Both the position numbers and the translations under genes were made by a program. Positions 24,546 through 36,479 of a stretch of DNA of 64,000 nucleotides are shown one piece after another. Position 1 is the stretch's first letter; the number at the start of each line of letters is the position of its first letter. Origin of the DNA: Boswellia sacra (taxonomy: Eukaryota > Streptophyta > Magnoliopsida > Sapindales > Burseraceae). The notes beneath the pieces were generated by a model that searched no databases, was not told the origin of the DNA, and was given only the letters and a program-made list of their open reading frames with translations. The stretch is from the NCBI GenBank assembly GCA_013180625.2, contig SNVD02010473.1, forward strand, positions 1,798,001-1,862,000, read 5' to 3'.

Positions 24546-26814
24546 GGAGTGTTTAGTGGATTTTGGGACCCTCTACCAACAAAACTTGATTAGGGTATCT
24601 GGCATTTCATTATGAAACGAATGAATCAATGCTCCAATGAGTGCATTTTTCATATATGTCCATGGGTTTCATCAAATTGGCCAATGCTTAGTTGACATGT
24701 CATCATATTCGCAATGCTTTTGTCATCCTACCTAGTGCACTATTAAAAACTTCATAAGCTAGGGTTCAACCTTTTATAGGGCGTCTATATTGATATCCTC
24801 ATTGTTTGTCTCTAATATGACTCAAGCAAGCCACTTATGCTACGTAATCTTGCAGGGGTTTTACGTTAAAAAAGAAGGTTCATTAACAAGGTCCCTAGCT
24901 TGGAAAACAAATAATGATAATTATTTCTCTTATTCTCCTTTTCAGTGGAAAATTTATCCCATATGTTGATTTCCCTGAAGTTACATCTCAATCATCCATT
25001 GCTTACCGGTCGACCGGTAATATGTAATCACATATTTTATCGTATGCTTTGCACATAAACCTTAATATGTCAGTCTCCAACCATTTTTCTCCAAGAATTT
25101 ATGCTCATTTCAGTCTTTCTCCATATGGGTTGACCTGATATTATACACACACACCTTTAGAGAGAATATACATAGAATTTGTGTTAAAAGATTTATTAAG
25201 AAATTAACAAAATAGAAAAGATCAATATGTAAATGAATAAAACTGCCTCAGAAGACTATAATATATTACTTCATTTATTTTAATTAAAAAGAGAAGACTA
25301 ATGCGATTGTGATTGTGATAGTGTTTAATTTAATTTACTTAGAGAAATATTTCGGTAAAGTATTGATCGATCTTTAGGTAAAGGCAGCAAGGTGCACTCT
25401 ACTATGTGCATGTGTACGCGGTTTATAATATGTGGACTACAGAAATTGCGCGGTGATCATCTCATTTCATGGGTCCAAAAAGTGGAATAATGACTGGAGT
25501 ACAAATGATGATCATGTTGTTTTATCATCAAGTCAAGCTCTTCTGCTCTCGCACGACAATCTATAGTGAGAGGATATAAACGGTTCTTGAGGAACAGCAC
25601 AACCCCACATAAGGACAGAATAAACAGGAATTAGATTAGCTTATCATCTTTTTGCAATGCAATTTAATATGTCCATCACTTTCTCTCATGATGATGATAG
25701 CCATAGAATAGAAATCTCAAAAGCATTTTGTATTTTTGATTCTCTCTAGCTAGCTACTTGGTATTGGTATCATATAATGCATACCCCATATTCCATTTTT
25801 ATACAAATCTTATCTCTTCTTCTGCAAGCACGCTAATGCTTCTACAACTTTCCTCTCTATCTTTCTAAAGTTGTTTAATTTGGTGCTTTTGAGTCATTGA
25901 CACATTAGAATAAATATTTGAAAGGGAGATACACTTTATGTTTGGAGGGTACAGAGATTATCTTTTGCTTTATTGCTTTAATGAATATTTGGATAAGCAG
26001 CATTACGACACATAAACCTAAGCATTTATAATTGGCTTTATTTGGTCATTGTAATGATCAATTAGATTTGGCGGCAGGCAACCTGTATCTATTATTATTA
26101 TTATTACACATCAACCACAGCTAGGGTTTAGTATACACAAGTGCAAGTTAATTGGTTGTTTTCTTTCTGGGTTTGTTACTGCTACGCCTTAGTTGTGAAC
26201 CACTAAATCATTTTCCCACCATTAATGAAACAAATAACTTCGTTTATGGCGACTTGGAGAAGCCCATTTGGATAATTTTCTTTTTTATCATCATTGTTGT
26301 ACCAAAAAGAAATGAAAAGATTCCTTAATATGTATGTGGGTATTCACTCATTCATATTTTGAAGACAATCCATATCAATATAATAATTATTAGCCCTTTC
26401 TTACTCTTCTTATGATTTGATTTATATGATTATTAAGTTCATTTTATCAATCCTCATTGCTCTATGTATAACCTCACTTGCTCAAGGCTTCAAGCATGTT
26501 ATTTATCATTAATTAAAACTTGAAATTTGATTAAAAAAAGGCATTAATTAAAAAATGCAAATTAGAAAGTACTTCATTTTTCCTTTAGTATCAATTAAAA
26601 ATGCTCTAATTGAAATATTTATGGAAACCAAATTAACAGGTGAATGATGTAAGCTATAACATCATCAACACTATTTGTTATCATTTTTTTGGTCAGTTAT
26701 CATTCTTGTTAAGTTCTGGTTGCTTTTGTGGATCTGACACTTGTATTGGTCTTATGGTACCCACTAGCGAAGGAAGAAAGCCATTGCCTTCCATTCATTC
26801 ATTTAAATCAACTT

Positions 26815-27093
26815 TCATCCGGAGAAAATGAAACCTGAAATTCGAGAAAGTTCCCCAGCCAAATGTACCAAATTCCCATTAGTGCAAAAAGCTCTGTAAC
26901 AAGTCATATGTAATGATTGAACCAAATCATACTTATTATCAATATCGAAATTCAAGAAATTAGATTGTGCCACGTCGAGCAACCACCACGCCTCACGGTC
27001 ACTACCATATTTCCTTTTCAGTACAGGAATTTCTGTTTTTCTCTCCATATAATCCACGCACTGACTCACTAAATTTTGCCCGTTACATTGCAT
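26815..27093 (-). other. Coding-like short frame, unknown
   Basis: An ATG-to-TGA frame of 92 codons of mixed composition, including KRKYGSDREAWWLLDVAQSN and NLVHLAGELSRIS. It has none of the low-complexity bias of chance frames in AT-rich DNA and is richer in GC than its flanks. It lies about 850 bases upstream of the last exon of nothing recognisable and 0.8 kb outside the unknown gene's stop. It could be a small gene, an isolated exon or a gene fragment. I do not recognise it. Confidence 0.2.
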
Positions 27094-27776
27094 TATTTAA
27101 AAATCAAAATTTAAAAATTTAATAGTAGATTTTATTTATTAAAAAAAAGTGTAAAGAACCTCTCTTTTGTTAAGTATATATATATTAACTACTTCAAACT
27201 TGAGTTTAAAATAAATGGGATTCGAATGAGCTTAAAGCATTAATGAAATTACTCGAAAATAAAGGAGAAAATTGTCACATAAAGTGTTTTCAATGAACAA
27301 CACCTTTTACCACTCTAATGAGTATTGATAAGTACTAGAAGATCATCAAGGTGAGTTGATATTCTCGGAAAACTTTGGTTTATTTCTACATCATCATTTA
27401 AACTTGGAATTAATGGCTTTGAATCAAGTATTTATTTGATTGAATTGAATGATTAGCAGCTAGAAATTGAGCAAATTCAAACTAATATCAAAAATATAAA
27501 CTAGGTCATCAACATGATTAAACTATCAAATCCAAATACATAAATGATTGGTTTGAATTGAATCACATCATGGTAGAGTTTTTGCTAGGAAATCCATCAA
27601 TGAAATCAAGTGCATCAGTGTTTCACAACTTAAGAACTAAACAGGTCGATTAGAGAAGTTTATTTTGGAATTTATTTCTTTGTTATACAAATCAGAAAAC
27701 AACATCATTCCCCTAGACTAAGGAGAAAAGGAATGACCAAGAAAACTCTTAACCTAAAAAGATTAGAAAATTGGAA

Positions 27777-27807
<31 letters not shown>

Positions 27808-27939
27808 CTCGTTCACATTTAACAAAAACACTAATGGGGGAGCAATCACTCAAAATGACCTATCTACCGTTCCTTCACAGTTTAAAGCATGTTGATTGCT
27901 TCACTAATGTAGATATATACAGATTTCAGTAGGAAGTTA

Positions 27940-30900
27940 TTAAAGCTCCATCTTGATCTCTGGGCTATCAGCAGTCATGCATTTGGTAACACTGCTTGGA
28001 ATATTGGTTAAAACAATACTACCACCATTATAACCATCAATGAGCAACTTACCTATTTTTGATCTCCACTCCGAGGTATCCCTTTCATTCTTTCTGTCAT
28101 GAATAACTCTATCGCGGTAGTTAAGCATTGTTCCCAAGCCGGTATTGGGTACCCAGCCAAAATCCATTAACACCTTTGCCTCACCTTCGGTTAAGTCCTC
28201 TCCAACCTTATTTAGAAATTCACAGCAAAAATAACAAAATTTCAACAAAGACATATCTTCGACACAAGTGGTGATGCAAAAAACCACAAATACCAGAAAC
28301 TTTTAAGTTCTACAGAAGCAATAAAAAGGGAGAGACCACACACGAAGCATAACAATTTCACAATGTTTTCACTGTAAAATGTGACCTTGGCAACATCAAA
28401 TCTACATATCTATTTTCTAACACACACTAATAAGAAAACAAGACTCAAAACTGCTCAAGAAATCATGTTTCTAAAGTAGAGCTGTTTATTGTTTACATAA
28501 GCTCGTTAAGATTTATTTGGCAAAGCAATATCTAAGATACAATACAAGTAAACTACAAAAGTCTCTTAATCTCTAGAACTACCAATACAGAAAGAAAAGA
28601 AAAGAAAAGAAACAGATAAAAAAAAAAGAGTGAAGCACAGAAATTATCAAAACAGATCAAATGCAGGACAAAACAAAAGTACAACAAACAAATAAAGATA
28701 CATCGAATAAGGAAGCAGAAAATTAATGTTTAGAAAAGTAACCTAATGGCAATATAGAGCTTTCGAATTGTAATCTCAATACATTTCAAACATCAAGAAA
28801 GTGACCAATTATTGCAGAGATCTCATGCATGAGAACTGAAAAATTCTTGAAATTGGCATTTGGCAACCTCAGGTTTTTTTTTATATCATTATTATTTATT
28901 AAATTTTTGCAAATCCTCCTGGAACTAGTAATCCATCCAACAAAATTATATGAAATTTAATCAGAATACTTACATGACTACGTTACCCTTTACATAGGGT
29001 TTCCATTTTATAAAGAAACTTTTGTCTTTCATTTTTCTTCTCTGTTCTCTCAATTAACTAATTAACAAATTCTCAGATGTGATTCAACCCTCTCTCACTC
29101 TCCTTTTCTTTACAATCAAAGAAGCCCAACAATGGAAATAATTAGACCCAGATACCCCTGCCACAAGTCCGATCATCATTGCCTTACTCCTTCCTTGAAA
29201 TCCACAAAATATTTAAACAGATGATAATTTAGAATTCTGTCTCTAATTATTATTTGGCAACTGACGAATGAAATGGATAGGATAAATATCATTCCTTTAG
29301 ATGATAACTTGAATTCACAAATAAATAACTTGAAGCTACAAAATTCTCCAAGACGAAGGTGATAAACAGAAAGTTTCTGATTTTGAGTTGGTGGAGCTAC
29401 AAAACAATATATTAGTGGTTGATTTTGGTAGCAGTGATTGGTGGAATTTGAGGAGGTACAAGAGGGAGATTTTGAAGCATTCCTGCATGGAGTTGCCTCT
29501 AGTTTCATTATGAGCAACAGTGTCAATGCCTCAAGATTGCCCCTGGTTGATGTTGTGACTTTTCAGAACTTCGGTCCCTCACAACTAAGAGATGCAGGAA
29601 TATTTAAAAATAAAAATATATATTAAAAAAAATCCCAACAACAAATCACATCCGCAGATTAAACTGTGAGTTTAACATTGCAAGCGCTTGCATATCAGAT
29701 TCTTTCATTTGACAACCTATACAAAATAAATGAATAAATCTAATTAACATCCAACCACTTGACAACTAGAACTTGGGCATAGCAATTTCCTTTAAGACAC
29801 CAATTTAACATGATGGCAACACTCATTCAGCAACGTCCATCACAGAACCAACAGCTGAACTTATGAGCATACAAATGGGATATTCTTCCATATGAAGTAG
29901 CAAGATTGACTTGCATGTTAAGCATGAAAGGCATGGGCATAGTTAAGTCAAGACAGGGTTGACTGCAATGAAAATATTAAGAGACTGCAAGGAAATCAAA
30001 ATAAATGAAAAATTCTACAAAACTGAAGGAAGCAAAATAATCCCACATGCATATCTAGTTAGACCAAGCACTGAGTACTAAAGGTGGATTCTGAATACTC
30101 AACCCAAAAATCCAAAAACCAACCCAGTACAACCATTTGTATTTTAAAAAGACATATAAAAAATGAGAAACAAATGTTCAGATCAAAAGTATTCACAATT
30201 TTAAAAGTAAATAATTAATGAATCTTTACCTATTAAAATGACAGATCATTTGAGTCCTTTCCAATTCCTTCCCAAACTGATTTCTTAAGAATTATAACAC
30301 AATTCTCTTTAAGACACTTGAGTGGGAAGTAAGTCCACCTTCTACTTGGGTTACTTAGCATCCTTTCAAAAAACACAAGGGTAATGGATAACAAACCTCA
30401 TCCTTATAAACTTTTTAGCACATAAATTGACCACTTAACAGCTAGACTAGAGTCAAGAAAATTTCATATCCCTCCCTAGACCAAGCTACCCTTTAAAAAT
30501 TAAGCAATTTGTTGGTCTCCAAGCTAGCCATGTCAACAAAAAGTTTCAACACTATCATCATCAATAACAATAGATTACAAGTCACAACTACCCTCCGATT
30601 ACATAGGGAGTGTGGAAAAGACTATGTCTTCGACCATAAGCCATCACCACTCAATCAAGCTCAACAAATATCTATGTCCTATTGTTGCTCATGCACTCTC
30701 CGATCTCCATTTAAAAAAACTAAAATAAGACTGAATATATGAGGCATGATATACATGCAAATCTAGAAAATTTGAGGCACCGAATCGGCTCCCAAACATC
30801 AGAATATACCAAAATATAATTTAACATTTTAAATCCAAATACCAATCTAGTAGGAGCATAAGAATGAGGCCAAATTTGCATAAAAGTAACCTTTTTGTAA

Positions 30901-33900
30901 GCAACGAACAATCCTAGGTAGTTCATACACTACTTTTAAAACTAGCTCAGCAAATTCTAGTGTGGTAATCTACCAGACCAATCAAAATATTTAGATTTAA
31001 ACATGAAGGGTAATATTAAATTCACTGATAAGCAAGTCAATTGTCCCAATCAGCAGTCATCTACAGGAAAATGAAATCAAGTCATTACCTTCAGTGATTT
31101 GTTCTCAATTAGGTTGACTCTGCCACAGTTAGTAAGCTTCATGGCAGTCACCAACCGCCTGATCTGCCAATCGATGGGTAATGAGTCTACCAGCTCAAAG
31201 AAGTACGTGGCATAGCCATATTCAGGACGTTCCAGCACTAGTCTGCATTCAAGTGAAAATTAAATTTCCTGTCTAGCACATGCTAAACATTCAACAGGAT
31301 GGCCTTTAAGATGTAATTTGAACAGCATATCAATCACCTATAGTGTCTTTTAAACACAAATATAAATGACTGAAGATCCCGGCACCAACCCCATTCAACA
31401 GGCCATTTACGGAACTGCAGATATCGTGCCTACAGGCAAAACAGTAGAAATGATTAAAATTGCTACTACAAAAATTACATCAGCAAAACAAGTTGAGTAC
31501 TTGCTTACCTGCTCCACAAGTGAGAATAGACAAGCCAAACAATAGCTAGTTTTTGAACCCTTTGCACATCGAACAGGAGCAAACTTCAACATAGAGTTAC
31601 GCTGAAAGAAAAGCTGTCCCAAAAAATAAAGGAATATGTCAACAATAGAAACAACAGAAATCTGCAAAGCATAACAAGGCTCATCTGAGAAGGTGGTGGA
31701 AGAAAAACAATTTCAGCCCAAAATAGTTAAATTCAAACCTTAAGCCTTTGCATAACTTTAACTTAATCAACAAACATTACCCCTACTTTATGATAATAAA
31801 CAAGGATAAAACTTCAGAGTGATTACTAATTCATTATATCTATGCATGGTAAAAGTCAACAAGCCATACATATCAAGTCATGGCTGTCAGTTTGAGTACT
31901 TTATTATGCACAATCTATAAGGAAATGCCATCTAAATGAGTCAGTATATTGAAATAACAATCCATCAACTGGATTTCAACATAGTAATAATGAACAAGAA
32001 ACCTATGTGCATTCCTTGCTTTCAACTAATGTAAATTGTACGGGCAGCATATGGTAGATAGAGTCAGCAACTTTGTTCTAATAAACATAAGATGATCTCA
32101 GACAAATCTCTCAGAATATTCTGCAAACACGCAAAACTTTACAAAAACACCACAAGATTGAAGGAGAATTATTTTAAATGAATATAACAGTAAAATAAGA
32201 GGAAGACAACATGATCTCACAATCATTGCCAACCTTTGATATCACCGCCTCAAGCTCGGAAAAGCTTTCTTCCATGAATGTTTCATCTAGAGCATCATCA
32301 TCCTCCGTCTCTCCATAAAGCTTAATTTCATTAACAGCTACTCCTTGTTCAACTAAAACCTGGCAATTGACATTTTGAAAAATCATGACCCATGTTTCAC
32401 AGAAAACTAAACAAGTGAAATGCATACCGTACCTTAAGAAGTCCAGGAGCATCTTCTTCCATTGCTGTTTCAACTGAATCCCTGCAATTGATTTTGAGAA
32501 AGAGAGATCCCTCAGAACAAAAAGAAATAGGAAATTTTTTAATACATTTGGGCATAAGGGAAACAGATATTACGTGGCAGTCTTCTTCCTTTTCCGTGGA
32601 TGGTTCGCTCTTATAGGTTTTGCAGATTGTGAGACTACAGGGCTATTGTGAAGGGCAGGGTGCAAAATATTACTCGGGCATCTAACATTTCTCCAAGAAT
32701 TCAATTCAGAATCCTCTCCTGATGTCTTCAGCTTCATCCGATCTTGCAGTCGCATATGGTCTACTCCATCACCACAAAGATCATCAGAGGTTCCCATTTC
32801 ACTCTTCATTAGTTTTGCGTTAAAAGATAAATTACTTGTGACATTATTTTCTGACCGAAGCAGGTCATTATTTTCCAATGGTTCAACCTTAACTTTGACA
32901 GAGGTCTGCAGCGTTGGAGCATGCATACTACCACTTGCAGGTACATCATGCTCTCCACCAAGTGAATTTATATCCAAATATTTCCTCTCAGATGAGCAAA
33001 CCTGCTCACCATTTTCCATATTATTTATTGATTTAGTTACTTCAGTCACTAGGCTGTTACTAGTTATTTCTAGACACTGGTTAAATGCAAAGAATGATCC
33101 TGCAATATTTACTTCTGCTGAAGTGTTTACTGAACTTATGCTACGATCAGAAGCATTTATAGCAGGACTTTTATTATAATCATCTCCAGCCACAGAGAGT
33201 TCCATATCTACAGATTTTGTTTCATCTTTTATTCTCAGAGCACTGGAGTCAATAAGATCTTCCGATAAACCTATGGTATTACCCTGTGCAACAGACAAAG
33301 AAAAATGATAAATAAATACAAAAGTCAAGGTCAAAAAGCATGCAAGCAAACATAAACCACCTAAAGAAATTAGTGACCTTTCCTAGTCCAAGCATAATAC
33401 TACAATTCAAAATTTTATTGCTCGTCATGCATTCAAACAGAAAGCAGGTAGAATTAATCCTGAACTTGAGACCACCAAAATGGAAAAAAAAAATAAACAA
33501 ATAACTCTCTTCATCAACTAAGCCCAAGCTACAAGTTCCTCTCTGTTCCCAATAAAAGCTGGGAAAGAATATATAGGATAACTTATATTTTATCAAATAA
33601 AGCAACAATTTAAACAGTAACTCCCTGATATCCAGGCACTCAAATATGGCTCTTAATTTTCATATTAATATATTTATTTCTGGTTAGCGGTTCATGAAAT
33701 ATTGCAAAAGGAGTACAATTTAGTCTAAGTTTCCAGAATTGCTGGAACAGCTGGGAAAAAAGCATACATGTATAGTTGCAGAGGATATCGGAATACATAT
33801 CCCCTTAAAACTTAGATGTATACAATGCTCAAAATTATATTCCAATTACCAAAAATTAAAGCCCGTTAGACTTCTCTATCAGTCAAATAAACAAGTAATA

Positions 33901-36305
33901 AAGTACCTCCACAACTTGTTTTCCCAACTCCACCAGTCTCCTGCACAATTATATAGAAAAACAAGACTTAGAGGTTGCAGTTTTTAACCTTTGACAAACA
34001 TTAGGAAAGAAAAGGATCTGAAATTGGGGAAAATAATGTGTTGAAACATACAAATAACATTGTGCAGGGGCCTAAATAGCACCTTTTATGAAGCATCCTT
34101 TGCCGTTCTTTCAATACAATGTGGTCAAGATCATCATCTGCAAAGTCATTGGGGATATTAGTATCAACCTTACCTGGTGGCACAACACCACCTGTAAAGT
34201 CATTTTCACCAACTCCCAATAACCAAGATGCATGGTTGCCAGAATCCTCAACCTTTACTCTGGCAGGAACACAAGACAATACTGGACTTTTGTACAAAGT
34301 GCAAATGCTGTAACCGACTTTCTCAACTCCAGTAACATCAGCATTCAATCCAGCACAAGTTATCTCATCTGGACAAGTGTGCATATCAGCGGAAATCCTC
34401 CGGCTGATGCAATCTCTAGACACGCCTACATCTACACCACAAGTAGCTTTCTGCAAACATTGATCATCTGCAGACCATTTTTCCTGAATATCTCGATATG
34501 ATACTTCACAAGTAACTCCAGAAGTAGGTATACTGTTATGACTTTGTTTCAATGTCAATTGCTGATCTATCCCTTCTCCAACAAAACGGGCAGAATGGAA
34601 TGAAAAATGGTCCTGCATAATAAGCATTTCTCAGTCAAACAAATGAAAATGCTTGGTGTTGCATAATAAGTATGTAAAAACTCCCATATCTAACATTCGT
34701 CTGCCCACTTGATGATTTCCATACCATAAATATTTATCAGGACTTCTGGATGTTTTATGAAGTTCCCTGTACAATTCAAGGGGTATAGTTACAGAAGAAA
34801 TACAGCCAATTTAATCCAATGATGCTTCCTCACTATTGAATAAATTCTTCTGAAAACTTAACTAATCTAAAAAGCAAGGTTCCTCTTGACAAACACCTGA
34901 ATTAAAAAGATTCCCTTTTTTCAGAAATGTCCTACATTAGTAGCATTGCTATCAAAACTACAATTTAATCCTTCAGTCAGTAGGGAATAGGTTATAGAAA
35001 TGTGGATAAACAATATATTGTAGAAAACCTACTTCTTAAGAATTCATATAATCATCTTCTGTAATCTTAGCTCAATATTCATCCTTCCTCTTAAGTAAAC
35101 AGGCCAAATTTGAGTTGTTGGAAGCTAGCATATAAACACAACATACTCTATCTACCCTTTTATATCATAGAGACACAATGAGGCATAAATGCATACCAAA
35201 GTTACTTCCTTGACCTCTCCTCACACCAAAATAAATAGCAATAACAACATGCATTCTGGTCACTGATATATACATTCATGTACCATTCTTCAGTAAACCA
35301 ACATCTGATCTTTTGCAGGGATCTCTCGAAATAACATGTTTCTCTTGAAGCCTTCAAACAGTTGATAATAAGAAATTAAAAATTCAAAAAAAAAAAAAAA
35401 AAACTCTTATGTATGATTTAATTAATAGTAGAACAATTAGTACCCTCAATATCTCACATATTTTAAATGCAAAAACCAACTAACCTTTTCCCAACCCATA
35501 TTGCATATGCTTATCGATTAACATAATCACACCATCAAAACCCATAGCCTATCACAACAATATCTTTCAAAATTATCAGCATTATTTAGTCTCCATTAGG
35601 TACACTAACTCAACTCTTTGAGACTTTAGGTAGTACCCACCCAGCATAATTTATAATTATATTCTTTTTCTTTTTCTTTTTTAACTGAGCCTAGCATTTC
35701 CAAGACAATGTAAAAAATAAATAAATAAATCCATAAATACAAATATCTATACTGCAAATGAGTGTTGAACCAATTTTAAAGCATCCAATCAGCTAGAAAT
35801 TACCCATGCAGGCAAGCTACATCCAATCCAAAAATAAAAATTTTGTGAACATCATAACAAGAATCCCTCACCAGAAGAACTTCTAGAAAAAAGAAAAAAT
35901 AATAATAATCATGCAACATCTTTAACATAGGTTTTGCTAACAAATGAACCCCAATATCAACCACAGAGTATACCAATAAATAAACCAAAACAAAATCTTG
36001 CAACAAACGAACACTAATTAAATTACTAAAAAACAAATCACCTCTTTATCTTCTTCTCCTTCATCCTCTTTCTTAATAAGCACATCAATGCAAGACCTAG
36101 GAGATACGGAAACGGAGAGAAAGCTTACAACAACTTGAAAATAAAAACATATAAATTTAATAAAAAAATTAAACATTGGAGACTACGTTGTTGCTATTTT
36201 ATTTGCAAGCAGCAATTTTCGCCTTGAAAGCAATGGCACGTGATCAAGGTCGTCAAAATCAACCACGTAATCGGAAGCTTTTTTCGTATCACACAACTGA
36301 GCCAT
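27940..36305 (-). CDS. Uncharacterised plant protein with conserved C-terminal domain
   Basis: Eleven exons on the minus strand: 36,305-36,187; 36,096-36,042; 34,612-34,083; 33,940-33,907; 33,283-32,574; 32,481-32,433; 32,359-32,234; 31,613-31,509; 31,429-31,338; 31,242-31,089; 28,206-27,940. They join in phase into about 746 residues. Residues 1-58 carry DFDDLDHVPLLSRRKLL, and a second copy, DDLDHIVLKERQRML, ends exon 3 (about 218-232). The middle is Ser/Asn-rich and probably disordered. A basic patch PRKRKK (475-480) could be a nuclear localisation signal. An acidic block follows (500-541), then a dense, well-ordered C-terminal region (542-746) with many Trp, Tyr and Cys (for example RKWPVEWGWCRD, LERPEYGYATYFFEL), which looks like a folded domain. 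I believe similar proteins exist across plants, but I cannot name a family or function. An in-frame upstream ATG at 36,476 would add 57 basic residues; I chose 36,305 for its better context (AAGATGGC). Intron 10 is 2.9 kb. Confidence 0.8.
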
Positions 36306-36479
36306 CTTTTCTGTCGTGAGAATGAAGGACTCGATTCTAGGCCATGTAGCAACGACGGCGAAAGAGAAAGTGAAACGCTTTAGAGAGTAGAATGCTCGGC
36401 GGAGTGTGAAACGAACTTTTTTTCTTTCTTTCTTTTTAGGCGCCAGGTGAGACTTCGAAGCTTCTGAATTTTTCATTTT

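Larger units (their letters stand above)
17950..27900. other. Ten-kilobase gene desert
   Basis: AT-rich spacer between the convergent MYB gene and the minus-strand unknown gene. I find no multi-exon protein gene. It contains AT microsatellites (20,487-20,516; 23,923-23,975), two GC-richer islands (22,795-23,100 and 24,400-24,545) that look like the remains or promoter of a transcript, an 18-base palindrome at 25,003, and one short coding-like frame on the minus strand at 26,815-27,093. Confidence 0.6.

Noticed and set aside
24000..25700. MicroRNA precursor
   Set aside because: I compared the GC-rich parts with the mature plant microRNAs I know and looked for long fold-backs. Nothing convincing was found.
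32838..34501. Plus-strand frames of 64-113 codons
   Set aside because: They are shadows of exons 3 and 5 of the minus-strand unknown gene, whose splice phases all close.
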